From: Methyloligella sp. GL2
Lineage (GTDB): Bacteria > Pseudomonadota > Alphaproteobacteria > Rhizobiales > Methyloligellaceae
Direction: 5' to 3'
DNA: 64,000 nucleotides
Assembly: GCF_013341275.1 (NCBI RefSeq)
Contig: NZ_CP054476.1
Location: 124,001-188,000, forward strand
Under the pieces are notes generated by a model, which did not search any database, was not told the origin of the DNA, and saw only the letters and a list, made by a program, of their open reading frames with translations. The translations under genes and the position numbers were made by a program. Positions within the stretch are counted from its first letter, which is position 1; every line of letters starts with the position of its first letter. Of the stretch, positions 34,433 through 42,852 are shown piece after piece.

Positions 34433-34732
34433 GTGTTGAAAACCGTATTGTCGTCTCTGATTGCCGCCGCGGTGCTCGCCGGCGGTGCGCTGGTCGCAGG
34501 CCATAGCAGCCCTGCCCAGGCCGCGATGAGCGCGCCACGCGTCGATATGGCCGCCAAGCCGGCTTCGCCGGTGCAGCAAGTCCGCTGGCGCTGCGGGCCT
34601 TACGCTTGCTACTGGGTGCCGAAATATCGCGGCCCAGTACCCTATTACGCCAACCGCTGGGGGCCGCCGATGCGCCCGGGCTGCTGGTGGAAACATAAGG
34701 GCAACGGCAAATGGAAGCTGAAATGCCCGTAA
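34433..34732 (+). CDS. Small secreted Cys/Trp-rich protein, copy 2
   Basis: A 99-residue paralogue of the preceding gene. I start at the GTG (VLKTVLSSLIAAAVLAGG) because AGGAGG lies nine bases upstream; the longer open frame upstream lacks a ribosome site. A signal peptide is followed by VRWRCGPYACYWVPKYRG, PYYANRWGPP and the C-terminal CWWKHKGNGKWKLKC. The four cysteines and the aromatic residues match copy 1. A strong terminator follows. Function unknown. Confidence 0.75.
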   Translation: MLKTVLSSLIAAAVLAGGALVAGHSSPAQAAMSAPRVDMAAKPASPVQQVRWRCGPYACYWVPKYRGPVPYYANRWGPPMRPGCWWKHKGNGKWKLKCP

Positions 34733-34756
34733 GCCTCACGCAGCTCTAGGATGAAG

Positions 34757-34788
34757 CCGGCGTTCTTCCCAAGGGCGCCGGTTTTTTT
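34757..34788 (+). terminator. Rho-independent terminator after copy 2
   Basis: CCGGCG pairs with CGCCGG and is followed directly by seven T. It lies 25 bases after the stop codon. Confidence 0.75.
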
Positions 34789-34901
34789 GCGGGGTTCATC
34801 GGCTTATTCCGGAAAAATACCATCTCATAGTCGCGATTTTCGCAATAGCGGCTAGGATGCGGGCGCAAAACGAAAATGTATTTGGGGTTTTGGGGGAGTT
34901 G

Positions 34902-36092
34902 ATGTTTGCGTTCACGATCCGGCCTGGCCGGTCGGCCGTGCAGGCCGGCTTGGTGCTGGCCGTTTTTCTGACGCTGTTTTTTGCACAGCCCGCCGCGGCA
35001 CTCTACGACGTCCCGTCCGGCGAAATCCCAGGAAAACCCGGCTCGATCATCCGCGTTTGGCCGCTGCAAGGCGGCGGGCCGACAGGCGCTGGCGGCAAGG
35101 CCTTCCGTATCCTCTACCGCTCCAAGGGGCTGAGAGGCGAGCCGATCGCCGTCTCCGGCGCGATCTTCATCCCCGGCGGAGCTGCACCGCAGGGCGGCTG
35201 GCCGATCATCGCCTATGCGCATCCGACATCCGGCGTGGTGCCGCCTTGCGCGCCCTCGCTCAGGCCCGACACGGCAGGGCTGATCTGGGGACTGAAGCAG
35301 ATGCTGAATGCCGGCTTCATCGTCGTAGCGACGGATTATCCTGGGCTCGGCACCAGCGGCCCTCACCCCTACCTCTATGGGGACAGCGAGGCCCGCGCAG
35401 TGCTGGATTCGGTGCGCGCGGCACGGGCCATGGAGAAATCGGCCAGCAACCGCTTCGTGGCCTGGGGCCACAGCCAAGGCGGACAGGCGGTGCTGTTCAC
35501 CGGCCAGATCGCACGCTCCTATGCGCCGGAGCTGAAGCTGCTGGGCGTTGCCGCCGCCGCACCGGCGACCTATCTGATCGATCTCTTCGACGACGATATC
35601 CACGATCTGGGCGGCAAGGCGCTGACCGCCATGGCGCTGTATTCCTGGTCGAAGGTGAACGGCATCTCGGCAAAATCCGTTGTGAAGTCCCAAGTCTATC
35701 CCGCCTTCGAGCGAACGGCGCAGCAATGCCTGGAATCGATCGCGCAGGTCGAGACGCTGAGCAAGGACGCCCAGCCGCTGAAAAAGGAATTTCTCACTAT
35801 CGATCCGGCCAAGACCAATCCCTGGCGGCGGATCATGATGGAGAACACGCCGGGGAAGCAGCGTATCCCGGTGCCGGTGTTCCTGGCGCAAGGGACTGCC
35901 GACAAGACGGTGAACCCGGCGCTGACCAAGAAATACGGCGCGATGCTGTGCCGCCAGGGCACGCGGGTGCAGTTCGTGGCGATGCCGGGGGTGAGCCACA
36001 CCTACGCGGCGCGGAACAGCGTCTCCACCGCGCTGAAATGGATGCAGGACCGCTTCCGCGGCGCGCCGGCACCGAGCAGCTGCGGCGGCTGA
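34902..36092 (+). CDS. Secreted lipase family protein
   Basis: A 396-residue secreted alpha/beta hydrolase of the fungal-type secretory lipase (LIP) family. A signal peptide (AVQAGLVLAVFLTLFFAQPA) is followed by the family stretch VSGAIFIPGG and YAHPTSGVVPPCAPS. The nucleophile elbow WGHSQGGQAVLFTGQIA holds the serine, the aspartate is probably in FLAQGTADKTVNP, and the histidine in PGVSHTYAAR. Start at 34902 behind GGGGGAG; an ATG at 34857 is also open. Likely an esterase or lipase in the periplasm or outside; lipid specificity unknown. Confidence 0.87.
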   Translation: MFAFTIRPGRSAVQAGLVLAVFLTLFFAQPAAALYDVPSGEIPGKPGSIIRVWPLQGGGPTGAGGKAFRILYRSKGLRGEPIAVSGAIFIPGGAAPQGGWPIIAYAHPTSGVVPPCAPSLRPDTAGLIWGLKQMLNAGFIVVATDYPGLGTSGPHPYLYGDSEARAVLDSVRAARAMEKSASNRFVAWGHSQGGQAVLFTGQIARSYAPELKLLGVAAAAPATYLIDLFDDDIHDLGGKALTAMALYSWSKVNGISAKSVVKSQVYPAFERTAQQCLESIAQVETLSKDAQPLKKEFLTIDPAKTNPWRRIMMENTPGKQRIPVPVFLAQGTADKTVNPALTKKYGAMLCRQGTRVQFVAMPGVSHTYAARNSVSTALKWMQDRFRGAPAPSSCGG

Positions 36093-36150
36093 CCAAGACA
36101 CGGACGCCGGCTATTAAAGCCGGCGCCGGTCCGAGCTTCGGATCGCCGAT

Positions 36151-36318
36151 CTACAGCGCCAGCAGCGCTAGAATCAGGATGACGACGAAGATCACCAGGA
36201 AGATGAAGAACAGAATGCGGGCAATGCCGGCGGTCGCCGCCGACACGCCGCTGAAGCCGAAGAAACCGGCGATCAGCGAAATGACGAAGAAAATCAGCGC
36301 CCATTTCAGAAGCGTCAT
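36151..36318 (-). CDS. DUF1328 (YtjA family) small membrane protein
   Basis: A 55-residue protein made of two hydrophobic helices ([20 protein letters not shown] and [20 protein letters not shown]). The [10 protein letters not shown] start and [21 protein letters not shown] stretch are the DUF1328/YtjA signature. The longer upstream frame lacks this character, so I start at MTLL. Function unknown; found widely as an inner-membrane stress-associated peptide. Confidence 0.88.
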   Translation of the reverse strand: MTLLKWALIFFVISLIAGFFGFSGVSAATAGIARILFFIFLVIFVVILILALLAL

Positions 36319-36468
36319 GCGGGTTGCCTCCCAATCACAGCTTGCGAAATCCACCTCTGCCCGGCGCATCGCCTGCCGGACAGCCCCTTAGAGCCCCTTT
36401 CGGGGCCTTGCGGACACGCTAGAGGAAAGCGCCAAGCGGGCCTGGAGTTCCCGCCGCTTCCCCAGGAC

Positions 36469-36912
36469 CTATTGCGAGATGCGGATCACCGTGTCGCCGG
36501 AGCCGTGGGTCTGCACCAGGGAATAGAGCTTGGCGGCGTTCTTCGGATGCAGCCGGACGCAGCCATGGGAGGCGGGGCGGCCGAGCGATTTGATCTCGTA
36601 GGAGCCGTGGATCGCGTAGCCCTTATAGAAGAAGATCGAATAGGGCATCGGGGCGCCGGCATATTTGCTGGAACGGTGATGCCGGGAGAGGAAGTACGGC
36701 TTAAACGTGCCGGTCGGGGTGTGATAACGGCCAACGCCGGTGGAGACCGGCCAGCTATGCACCTGACGCCCATCGACGATCACATTCATCCGCTGGTTGG
36801 CGAGACTGACCTGCGCCACCACGCCGGCATGGGCGATGGTGGTGAACAGCAGGAACGCCACGATGAAAGCCAGGATCGAGATCCCAACCCCGTACAGAAA
36901 GATCTTTCCCAT
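36469..36912 (-). CDS. L,D-transpeptidase (YkuD family)
   Basis: A 147-residue periplasmic L,D-transpeptidase that forms 3-3 peptidoglycan cross-links or attaches proteins. The start MGKIFLYGVG leads into a signal/anchor segment (about 6-28). The YkuD domain has IHGSYEIKSLGRPASHG and the catalytic SHGCVRLHP. The frame is open far upstream, antisense to mepA, but only this start gives a protein of family length. It is divergent from the murein endopeptidase gene mepA, placing two cell-wall enzymes back to back. Confidence 0.92.
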   Translation of the reverse strand: MGKIFLYGVGISILAFIVAFLLFTTIAHAGVVAQVSLANQRMNVIVDGRQVHSWPVSTGVGRYHTPTGTFKPYFLSRHHRSSKYAGAPMPYSIFFYKGYAIHGSYEIKSLGRPASHGCVRLHPKNAAKLYSLVQTHGSGDTVIRISQ

Positions 36913-37212
36913 TTTTCGCTTCTCCCTCAACGCGAGGTCCTTCGCTGGCGCGTCCAATGCCGCCAAAACGCAAGGACCGGTGCCAGCCCTCCGCGCCACC
37001 CTTTCCTGCGGCTCACCGGAAGACCTGCCAGTGTAAATCTGCGTCCTGAATAGGGGATGACCGGCAAAACTATTCTGAATCGGTGCAAGAAATGGCGCAA
37101 ATCGGTGAACGCCCGATAAGCTTCTGTGCCAATTGGCGCCACGAATTGTGCTAAACTGCTTGCACTTTTCGTGGAGGGGCTTCGCTTTCCGCCCTTGGAA
37201 AAGGAAGCAGTC
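36913..37212. other. Divergent intergenic region between L,D-transpeptidase and mepA
   Basis: These 300 bases separate two divergent cell-wall genes and should contain both promoters. An AAGGAAG ribosome site precedes mepA. I see no convincing -35/-10 pair or long palindrome by eye. Confidence 0.5.
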
Positions 37213-38457
37213 ATGGCCGCAAGACCACTCGTTGCGTTCGCCGTTCTTGCTCTTGCCGCCTGTCCGGCGGCCGCCGGTCCGTTCACGCCGGAGGCCTATT
37301 CGGGCGAGGCGGAGAAGACCGCCGAGGCATCGCCTGCGCCTGCCGACGCCGCCTCTCCCACAAAAACCGCCACCAACGAAGCTACAGCGCCCACAGGTCC
37401 GGTGCCTTTGCCCGAGCGCAAGCCGCCGGTGGTACCGAGTGCGGCCGAGACCACGCCCGCGCCCGATAAGGACGCGCCGGCAAAGGAGCTGTTCGCCTCG
37501 GTCAGCGGGCCGGCCAATATGCAGGCGCGTTCCATCGGCTTTTATTCGAAAGGGTGCCTGGCCGGCGGCAAGGCGCTGCCGATTAACGGCCCCGACTGGC
37601 AGGTGATGCGCCTGTCGCGCAACCGCAATTGGGGTCATCCGGAGCTGATCGCCTATCTGGAGCGGCTGGCGAGCGACGCGCAGGGCCTGGACGGCTGGCC
37701 CGGACTCCTGGTCGGCGATCTGTCCCAGCCGCGGGGCGGGCCGATGATCACCGGCCATACCAGCCATCAGGTGGGCCTCGATGCCGATATCTGGCTCACC
37801 CCGATGCCGGACCGCATCCTCACCTCGACGGAGCGGGAGGAGATCAGCGCGGTCTCGATGCTGAAGGACCCGTTCACCGTCGATCCCGATGTGTGGACGC
37901 CGGGGCATACCAAGCTGTTGAAGCGGGCGGCGTCCTACCCGCAAGTGGCGCGCATCTTCGTGCATCCGGCGATCAAGAAGCAGCTCTGCGAGGATGCCGG
38001 TGCCGACCGGGCCTGGCTCGGCAAGATCCGCCCCTGGTGGGGGCATTTCTACCACTTCCATGTGCGGCTGAGCTGCCCTGCGGGGATGGAGGGCTGCGAG
38101 AACCAGCCGAAGGTTTCCGGCAATGACGATTGCGGCGCGCCGCTGAATTACTGGTTCGACGAGCTGAAGCAGGCGGAGATCAACAAGTCGCGCATGAAGG
38201 AGCCGGCAAAACCGGCACCGCCGCGGCGCGGCCCCTCGCTCGACGATCTGCCCGATGCCTGCACGCCGGTGCTGATGGCAGGCGGCAATGACGGCCTGCC
38301 GGCGCCGGGCGAGCCTTCGCCGATGCTGAAGGCCATGGCGAGTAAGGATGCCGGACCGCCGGCACCCTCGCTGAGCCAGTCGGAGGTCGATGTGCTGACG
38401 GGCAAGGCGCCCGCGCCCGAGACGCCGGTGCCGATGCCGACCAGGGCGCCGCGCTAG
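37213..38457 (+). CDS. mepA: Penicillin-insensitive murein endopeptidase MepA
   Basis: Zinc LAS-type metallopeptidase that cleaves the D-Ala-mDAP cross-bridge of peptidoglycan in the periplasm. The 414-residue protein has a signal peptide (residues 1-22), a long Ala/Pro/Thr-rich linker (about 25-105), the catalytic domain with TGHTSHQVGLDADIWL (H-x6-D zinc ligands) and GHFYHFHVRLSC (H-x-H), and a Pro-rich C-terminal tail (about 340-414). E. coli MepA is about 274 residues, so both disordered regions are extra. Start at the ATG behind AAGGAAG. Confidence 0.92.
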   Translation: MAARPLVAFAVLALAACPAAAGPFTPEAYSGEAEKTAEASPAPADAASPTKTATNEATAPTGPVPLPERKPPVVPSAAETTPAPDKDAPAKELFASVSGPANMQARSIGFYSKGCLAGGKALPINGPDWQVMRLSRNRNWGHPELIAYLERLASDAQGLDGWPGLLVGDLSQPRGGPMITGHTSHQVGLDADIWLTPMPDRILTSTEREEISAVSMLKDPFTVDPDVWTPGHTKLLKRAASYPQVARIFVHPAIKKQLCEDAGADRAWLGKIRPWWGHFYHFHVRLSCPAGMEGCENQPKVSGNDDCGAPLNYWFDELKQAEINKSRMKEPAKPAPPRRGPSLDDLPDACTPVLMAGGNDGLPAPGEPSPMLKAMASKDAGPPAPSLSQSEVDVLTGKAPAPETPVPMPTRAPR

Positions 38458-38480
38458 CCGCTCTTCGAACGAGACCGCGA

Positions 38481-38867
38481 ATGCTGCAGCAGACCGCCAA
38501 ACCTCAACGCAATGTGTTCGGCGAGCCGATCCAGCCCTGCTCCGACCGGCCGCTCACCGGCTTCTACCGCACCGGATGCTGCCACACCGGGCCGGACGAT
38601 ATCGGCATGCATACGGTCTGCGTGGAGATGACGGCAGAGTTCCTCGCCTTCTCCAAGGCACGCGGCAACGATCTCTCTACCCCGGTGCCGGATTTCGGCT
38701 TTCCGGGTCTCCAGCCGGGCGACCGCTGGTGCCTTTGCGCGCCCCGCTGGATCGAAGCGCTGGAGGCCGGGGTGGCGCCGCGGGTCTGCCTCGCCGCCAC
38801 CCATGAGGCGACGCTGCAGCTCATCGAGCTCAAGGTGCTGAAGCGCCACGCGCTGGATCTGTCTTAA
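38481..38867 (+). CDS. DUF2237 family protein
   Basis: A 128-residue cytoplasmic protein of the DUF2237 family. The hallmark residues are NVFGEPIQPCSDRPLTGFYRTGCC, continuing into DDIGMHTVCVEMTAEFL, and PGDRWCLCAPRWIEA. Function unknown despite wide conservation. Its ATG lies 23 bases after the mepA stop, so it is probably co-transcribed, with no obvious functional link. Confidence 0.9.
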   Translation: MLQQTAKPQRNVFGEPIQPCSDRPLTGFYRTGCCHTGPDDIGMHTVCVEMTAEFLAFSKARGNDLSTPVPDFGFPGLQPGDRWCLCAPRWIEALEAGVAPRVCLAATHEATLQLIELKVLKRHALDLS

Positions 38868-38897
38868 GAGAACCGCCCGAAGCGATGAAGGGGCCAT

Positions 38898-39007
38898 CCC
38901 CCTCCCCCCAAGAAGGGGGAAGGCCGGGGTGAGGGTCTAAGGCTCGGAAGGAGTCCGAAAGGCCGAAATTTGACCCCCCCTCTAACTCCCCCTTTTCAGG
39001 GGGGAGG
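38898..39007. repeat. Inverted R1 palindromic repeat pair
   Basis: Left: CCCCTCCCCCCAAGAAGGGG then GGGGTGAGGGTC (38898-38937). Right: TGACCCCCCC with CTCCCCCTTTTCAGGGGGGA (38971-39007). Same family as 403-544 and 29728-29852, here more diverged, between two genes and without a DUF559 gene. Confidence 0.7.
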
Positions 39008-39049
39008 ACCGCGCCGGCCCTAGCCGCGCTCCGTTCCGAAGTGATTTGG

Positions 39050-39367
39050 CTAGTTGATATAGACCTCGGCCCGCTGGCGCCTGCGGCCGAGCCAGAATAG
39101 CAGCACGCCGATCAGACCGAAGAGAAGCCAGGTCGGCAGGCTCAAGACGGGCAGCAGAAAACTCTCCCAGACATCAGGCCCGGCTTGGGTCTCGACCCAG
39201 CTCTTGGCGTCGGCGAAGGTCTGCGGAAAGCTGGTCTGCCATTGCTCGGCCAGCGGCGTCATCACGATGGTGCCGTCGGCGCCCAGGGTCTTGGTGGCGT
39301 CGACCACCAGGGCAACCATGGCGATGAGAAGCGCCCAAACTGCAAGAAGACGCAAGATGCGATGCAT
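39050..39367 (-). CDS. Two-helix inner-membrane hypothetical protein
   Basis: A 105-residue protein (from MHRILRLLAV) with an N-terminal hydrophobic segment (LLAVWALLIAMVALVVDA), a polar middle of about 55 residues (TPLAEQWQTSFPQTFADAKS), and a second segment (LSLPTWLLFGLIGVLLFWLG) ending in a basic RRRQRAEVYIN tail. This predicts a periplasmic loop held by two helices. I know no name for it, but proteins of this layout are common in rhizobial genomes. Monocistronic. Confidence 0.7.
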   Translation of the reverse strand: MHRILRLLAVWALLIAMVALVVDATKTLGADGTIVMTPLAEQWQTSFPQTFADAKSWVETQAGPDVWESFLLPVLSLPTWLLFGLIGVLLFWLGRRRQRAEVYIN

Positions 39368-39540
39368 GTCGTGGAAGCCGCTGCTCGAGGACTCAAGGAT
39401 TGCAAGCATTGATAGGCGAGCCGGCCCTCGCGTTCAAATCCTGAAATGGTGTTGGGGAGGGTTTTTGCGCAGTTTTAGCGCATCCCCTCTCTCGCTCCTT
39501 GCAAGGGGGCGGCGCTTCGCTATAGTGCGCGCCTTCATCG

Positions 39541-39655
39541 GAAAGCCAGCCGAGTGGTCGACGGCGTGTCACATTGTGAAGCACGCGCTTATCTTCGGCC
39601 CTCGGAGCAAGCTCCGGCGAAAATCTAGGAGAGGCCTGCGTGGTCGAAGGCGCAC
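39541..39655 (+). pseudogene. Two broken copies of the tRNA-Ser 5' half
   Basis: GCCGAGTGGTCGACGGCG at 39549-39566 and GGAGAGGCCTGCGTGGTCGA plus AGGCGCAC at 39628-39655 match the acceptor/D-arm half of the intact tRNA-Ser at 39740. The bases before copy 2 (CTTCGGCCCTCGGAGCAAG, CTCCGGCGAAAATCTAG) also resemble those before the real gene (CTTCGACAACGCGGGGCACG, CTCCGACAAAATTAG), so flank and tRNA half were duplicated together. Neither copy has anticodon, T arm or 3' acceptor. The gap 39368-39739 holds no protein gene. Confidence 0.7.
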
Positions 39656-39739
39656 AGCATATGGCAAAGCCATATGCGTCCTTTTAAGAGAAGCGTGCGC
39701 TTTTCTTCGACAACGCGGGGCACGGCTCCGACAAAATTA

Positions 39740-39831
<92 letters not shown>

Positions 39832-39850
39832 GTTTTATCTCACGCCAATT

Positions 39851-40057
39851 CGCTTCGCTCACGGCTCCGATGGGGCGCGCTTTCGCGCGACGCCCAGTCG
39901 GGCTTGCGAGCGCTGGGGCGCTCGACTCGTCGGCTCACGGTAGCTCGCTTCGCTCGCACCTCCGCGAGGGCGCGCTTTCGCGCGGCGCCCAGTCGGGCTT
40001 GTCGAGCGCAACGCGCTCGATTCCTAGCCTAACGGTCGCTCGCACCTCCGCGGGGCG
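39851..40057. repeat. GC-rich tandem repeat of about 95 bp after tRNA-Ser
   Basis: Two full copies (39851-39940 and 39946-40035) and a third partial copy (40036-40057) share CGCTTCGCTC, GGCGCGCTTTCGCGCG, CGCCCAGTCGGGCTTG and GAGCGC...GCGCTCGA. Each unit contains several small inverted repeats. The gap 39830-40102 has no gene. Confidence 0.75.
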
Positions 40058-40102
40058 GCCTGGATGGCGAGACGTTTCCATCCGCGACCGGCACCGGCAT
40101 CG

Positions 40103-40846
40103 TCAGCTCGCACGCGCCAGGGCCACCGCGTCGGGACCTGCCGGATAGCGCAGGCGGGCGGAGCGATCGGTCGCCGCTTGCCAGACAGCCTCGGCCACAT
40201 CGGTCTCCTTCGTGGTCAGCGCCGGAGCGGCGAAGGCCTCGAAGATCGGCTGGGCGAAGGCGGCATAGTCCTTGGGGATCAGAGCGGCGACGTCCATATC
40301 GGTGTTCTGCGCAAAGCGCGTGGTCGGTGCATACCCCGGCTCCACCAGTTTCACCCGCACATCGAAAGCGCCGAGCTCTTGCGCCAGCGAGCCTGTGAAC
40401 CCCTCGATGGCCTGCTTGCTGGCGGTGTAAGCCGCCACCAGCGGCATCGGCGCGAGGGTGACGCTGGAGGTGACGTTGACGACGACCCCGGATCGGCGCG
40501 CGCGCATCTGCGGGATCACCGCCTGGATCATCGCCATCGTGCCGAAGGTATTGGTCTCGAACAGCTTGCGCACATGGGACATCGGCATTGCCTCGAAGGC
40601 GCCGGCGGCACCGATCCCGGCATTGTTGACCAGCACGTCGATCGGCCCGACCGCCTCCAGCGCGGCGGAAATGCTCTCCGGCACGGTCACGTCCAGCGGA
40701 AGCACCCGCAGGCGATCCGATGCAGGCAGCAGACTGTCGGCCGGATTGCGCATGGTCGCGACGACCATCCAGCCTTGGGCGTGAAAATGCCGCGCGGTTT
40801 CCAACCCATAGCCGGACGAGCAGCCGGTGATGAGAACGGTGTTCAT
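40103..40846 (-). CDS. SDR family oxidoreductase
   Basis: A 247-residue classical short-chain dehydrogenase/reductase. Cofactor motif TGCSSGYGLETA, NNAG in VLVNNAGIGAAGAFE, catalytic Ser in TSSVTLAPM and Tyr-x3-Lys in YTASKQAIEGF. The substrate is unknown. It is divergent from the AraC-family gene, and a nested palindrome lies between them, so it is the probable target of that regulator. Confidence 0.92.
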   Translation of the reverse strand: MNTVLITGCSSGYGLETARHFHAQGWMVVATMRNPADSLLPASDRLRVLPLDVTVPESISAALEAVGPIDVLVNNAGIGAAGAFEAMPMSHVRKLFETNTFGTMAMIQAVIPQMRARRSGVVVNVTSSVTLAPMPLVAAYTASKQAIEGFTGSLAQELGAFDVRVKLVEPGYAPTTRFAQNTDMDVAALIPKDYAAFAQPIFEAFAAPALTTKETDVAEAVWQAATDRSARLRYPAGPDAVALARAS

Positions 40847-40900
40847 GTCGGGTCTCCTGTTTTCGATGTTGACCCGACAGAGATAACCGGCATGATCCGT

Positions 40901-40939
40901 ACTATCTCACATGATAATCCGTTTATCATTCGCAATAGT
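40901..40939. promoter_or_regulatory. Nested palindromic operator between SDR and AraC genes
   Basis: ACTAT-N5-ATGATAA-N5-TTATCAT-N5-ATAGT is symmetrical around base 40920: the inner 7-bp arms and the outer 5-bp arms share one centre. It ends five bases before the AraC ATG, over its ribosome site, so binding there would repress the regulator's own gene. Confidence 0.65.
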
Positions 40940-40944
40940 CCGAA

Positions 40945-41880
40945 ATGCCCGATCCGCTGTCCCAAGTGATCCAACTTCTCCGACCCCGCGCGGTGTTCGC
41001 CAAGGGGATCAGCGGCGCCGGGCGCTGGGCGGTGCGCTATTCCGAATTCGGCCAGCCCGGGTTTTGCGCCGTGACCGAGGGGCGGTGCCGCCTCGCCGTC
41101 GATGGGGAGCCGCCGGTCGTGCTGGAAGCAGGCGATTTCGTGCTGTTGCCGGCGACGCCGGCTTTCACCATGTCCGGCTTCGAGCCGGCTCCGCCGACGC
41201 GGATCGATCCGAAGACGGCCCCTACCCCCGACGAGGAGGTGCGCTATGGCCGCCAGGACGGGCCACCGGATGTGCAGCAATTTGGCGGGTATTTCGTCTT
41301 CGACGCGCCCGACGCGGCGCTGCTTGTCTCTCTGCTTCCCCGGATGATCCATATCCGGGGGGTGCCGAGACTGGTTCAGCTGGTGCAGCTTGTCGGTGAG
41401 GAGGCGGCCAGGGACGAGATCGGCCGCGACCTCATCCTGGCCCGCCTGGTAGAGATCCTGCTGATCGAAGCCTTACGGTCGGTGCCGGGAGAAGCCGGAC
41501 CGCCGGGTCTGCTGCGCGGGCTGGCAGATCCGCGGATCGCCGCCTCTTTGCGGACCATGCACGCCGATGCGGAGCGATCCTGGACGGTGAGCGATCTGGC
41601 GCGCGAGGCCGGGCTGTCCCGGTCGGCCTTCTTCGATCGGTTTGCCCGCACGGTCGGCGTCAGGCCGATGGAATATCTGCTGACCTGGCGGATGGCCGTT
41701 GCGAAGGATCTTCTGAAGGCCGGTGGCATCGCGCTGGACGAGGTGGCAAGGCGGGTCGGCTATGGCTCTGCAAGCGCGTTCAGCACCGCTTTCAGCCGTC
41801 ATGCCGGAATGCCGCCCGGACGCTTCATGCGTGCCGGGGTCGAACCGCACCCGATTTCGGCTGCTGGACAGCTCGGCTGA
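40945..41880 (+). CDS. AraC family transcriptional regulator with cupin domain
   Basis: A 311-residue AraC-type regulator. The N-terminal cupin-like sensor (about 5-185, GFCAVTEGRCRLAVDGEPPV) is of the Cupin_6/AraC_binding_2 type. The C-terminal domain (about 200-300) has two helix-turn-helix motifs (WTVSDLAREAGLSRSAFFDR and LDEVARRVGYGSASAFSTAF) and ends GMPPGRFMR. Relatives often control a neighbouring dehydrogenase gene and respond to small molecules. The divergent SDR gene fits that role. Confidence 0.92.
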   Translation: MPDPLSQVIQLLRPRAVFAKGISGAGRWAVRYSEFGQPGFCAVTEGRCRLAVDGEPPVVLEAGDFVLLPATPAFTMSGFEPAPPTRIDPKTAPTPDEEVRYGRQDGPPDVQQFGGYFVFDAPDAALLVSLLPRMIHIRGVPRLVQLVQLVGEEAARDEIGRDLILARLVEILLIEALRSVPGEAGPPGLLRGLADPRIAASLRTMHADAERSWTVSDLAREAGLSRSAFFDRFARTVGVRPMEYLLTWRMAVAKDLLKAGGIALDEVARRVGYGSASAFSTAFSRHAGMPPGRFMRAGVEPHPISAAGQLG

Positions 41881-41937
41881 GGCTTAGCGCGCGGCCCGGC
41901 AGGCCGGGACACATGCGCGCCCCGGCTTCGCGCGGCG

Positions 41938-42795
41938 CTATCCCTTCAGCGCCGCCGCTAGCACATTGGACAGCGGTGTCGTAGGCCGGCCGATCAGCGT
42001 GCTGAGCTGGCGGCTATCGTCGAAAAGCGCATCCTTGGCGGCACAGGCGTCGGATTGCGCCAGCACGGTGGCAAAGAGCTCCGGCATGCCCCCGCTGACC
42101 AGAGCCGCCGCGTAGTCGGCTTCGGAAAGATTCTGGTAGGCGATTTCCTTGCCACTCTGGCGGGAGAGCTCGGCGGCGAACTGCGCCAGCGTATAGGGCT
42201 CGTCCCCCGCTAGCTCATAGACGCGCCCGGCCTGAGGCTCCGCCGCGGTCAGCACCACCGCCGCCGCTTCGGCATAGTCGGCGCGGGGGGCGGTGGAGAT
42301 CTTGCCCTCGCCCGTGGCACCGTAAAGCGTGCCCGACTTCAGAGCCACCGGAACGCCCAGGAGATAGTTCTCCGTATACCAGCTATTGCGCAGCAACGCG
42401 TAGGGCAGGCCGCTCTGCTTCAGCATGGCCTCGGTGGCGCGATGCTCCTCCGCCAGGATCAGCGGCGAGATGTCGGCGTGGAGGATGGAGGTGTAAGCGA
42501 CAAGAGAGACACCGGCAGTCTTGGCCGCCTCGATCACCGCCTTATGCTGTTCCGCGCGGCGGCCCACCTCATTGCTCGAAATGAGCAGCAATTTCTCCGC
42601 GCCTTCAAGGGCGGAGCCGAGGGTCTCGGGCGCATCGTAGTCGCCATGGCGCACGACGACGCCCTCGGCGGCAAGGTCGGCGATCTTATCGGTATTGCGA
42701 GCGACCGCGACGATCTGATTTGCGGGAATGCGTTCGCGCAAGGCGGCAACGACCAAGCGGCCGAGTTGTCCGGAAGCGCCGGTGACGACGATCAT
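41938..42795 (-). CDS. qorB: NAD(P)H:quinone oxidoreductase QorB-like (NmrA family)
   Basis: A 285-residue atypical SDR that closely resembles E. coli QorB (YtfG), which reduces quinones with NADPH. Rossmann motif TGASGQLGRLVV; shared signature segments include GAEKLLLISSNEVGRRAEQH, VAYTSILHADISPL, YALLRNSWYTENYL and YELAGDEPYTLAQFAAELS. It is divergent from an HxlR-type regulator, the same arrangement as ytfG-ytfH in E. coli. Probable role: protection from toxic quinones or electrophiles. Confidence 0.92.
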   Translation of the reverse strand: MIVVTGASGQLGRLVVAALRERIPANQIVAVARNTDKIADLAAEGVVVRHGDYDAPETLGSALEGAEKLLLISSNEVGRRAEQHKAVIEAAKTAGVSLVAYTSILHADISPLILAEEHRATEAMLKQSGLPYALLRNSWYTENYLLGVPVALKSGTLYGATGEGKISTAPRADYAEAAAVVLTAAEPQAGRVYELAGDEPYTLAQFAAELSRQSGKEIAYQNLSEADYAAALVSGGMPELFATVLAQSDACAAKDALFDDSRQLSTLIGRPTTPLSNVLAAALKG

Positions 42796-42852
42796 GATGC
42801 AGGTCCTTTCCAGGATTGGTGACGGTCCCCTGCATCTAACCCTCGTAATTAT

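Noticed and set aside
36913-38061. Long open frame on the minus strand across mepA, continuous with the L,D-transpeptidase frame
   Set aside because: It is antisense to the well-supported mepA gene and has arginine/glycine-rich low-complexity content. The transpeptidase starts naturally at 36912.
39541-39655. Additional intact tRNA-Ser genes
   Set aside because: Only the 5' half is recognisable. No anticodon stem, T arm or acceptor 3' strand can be formed.
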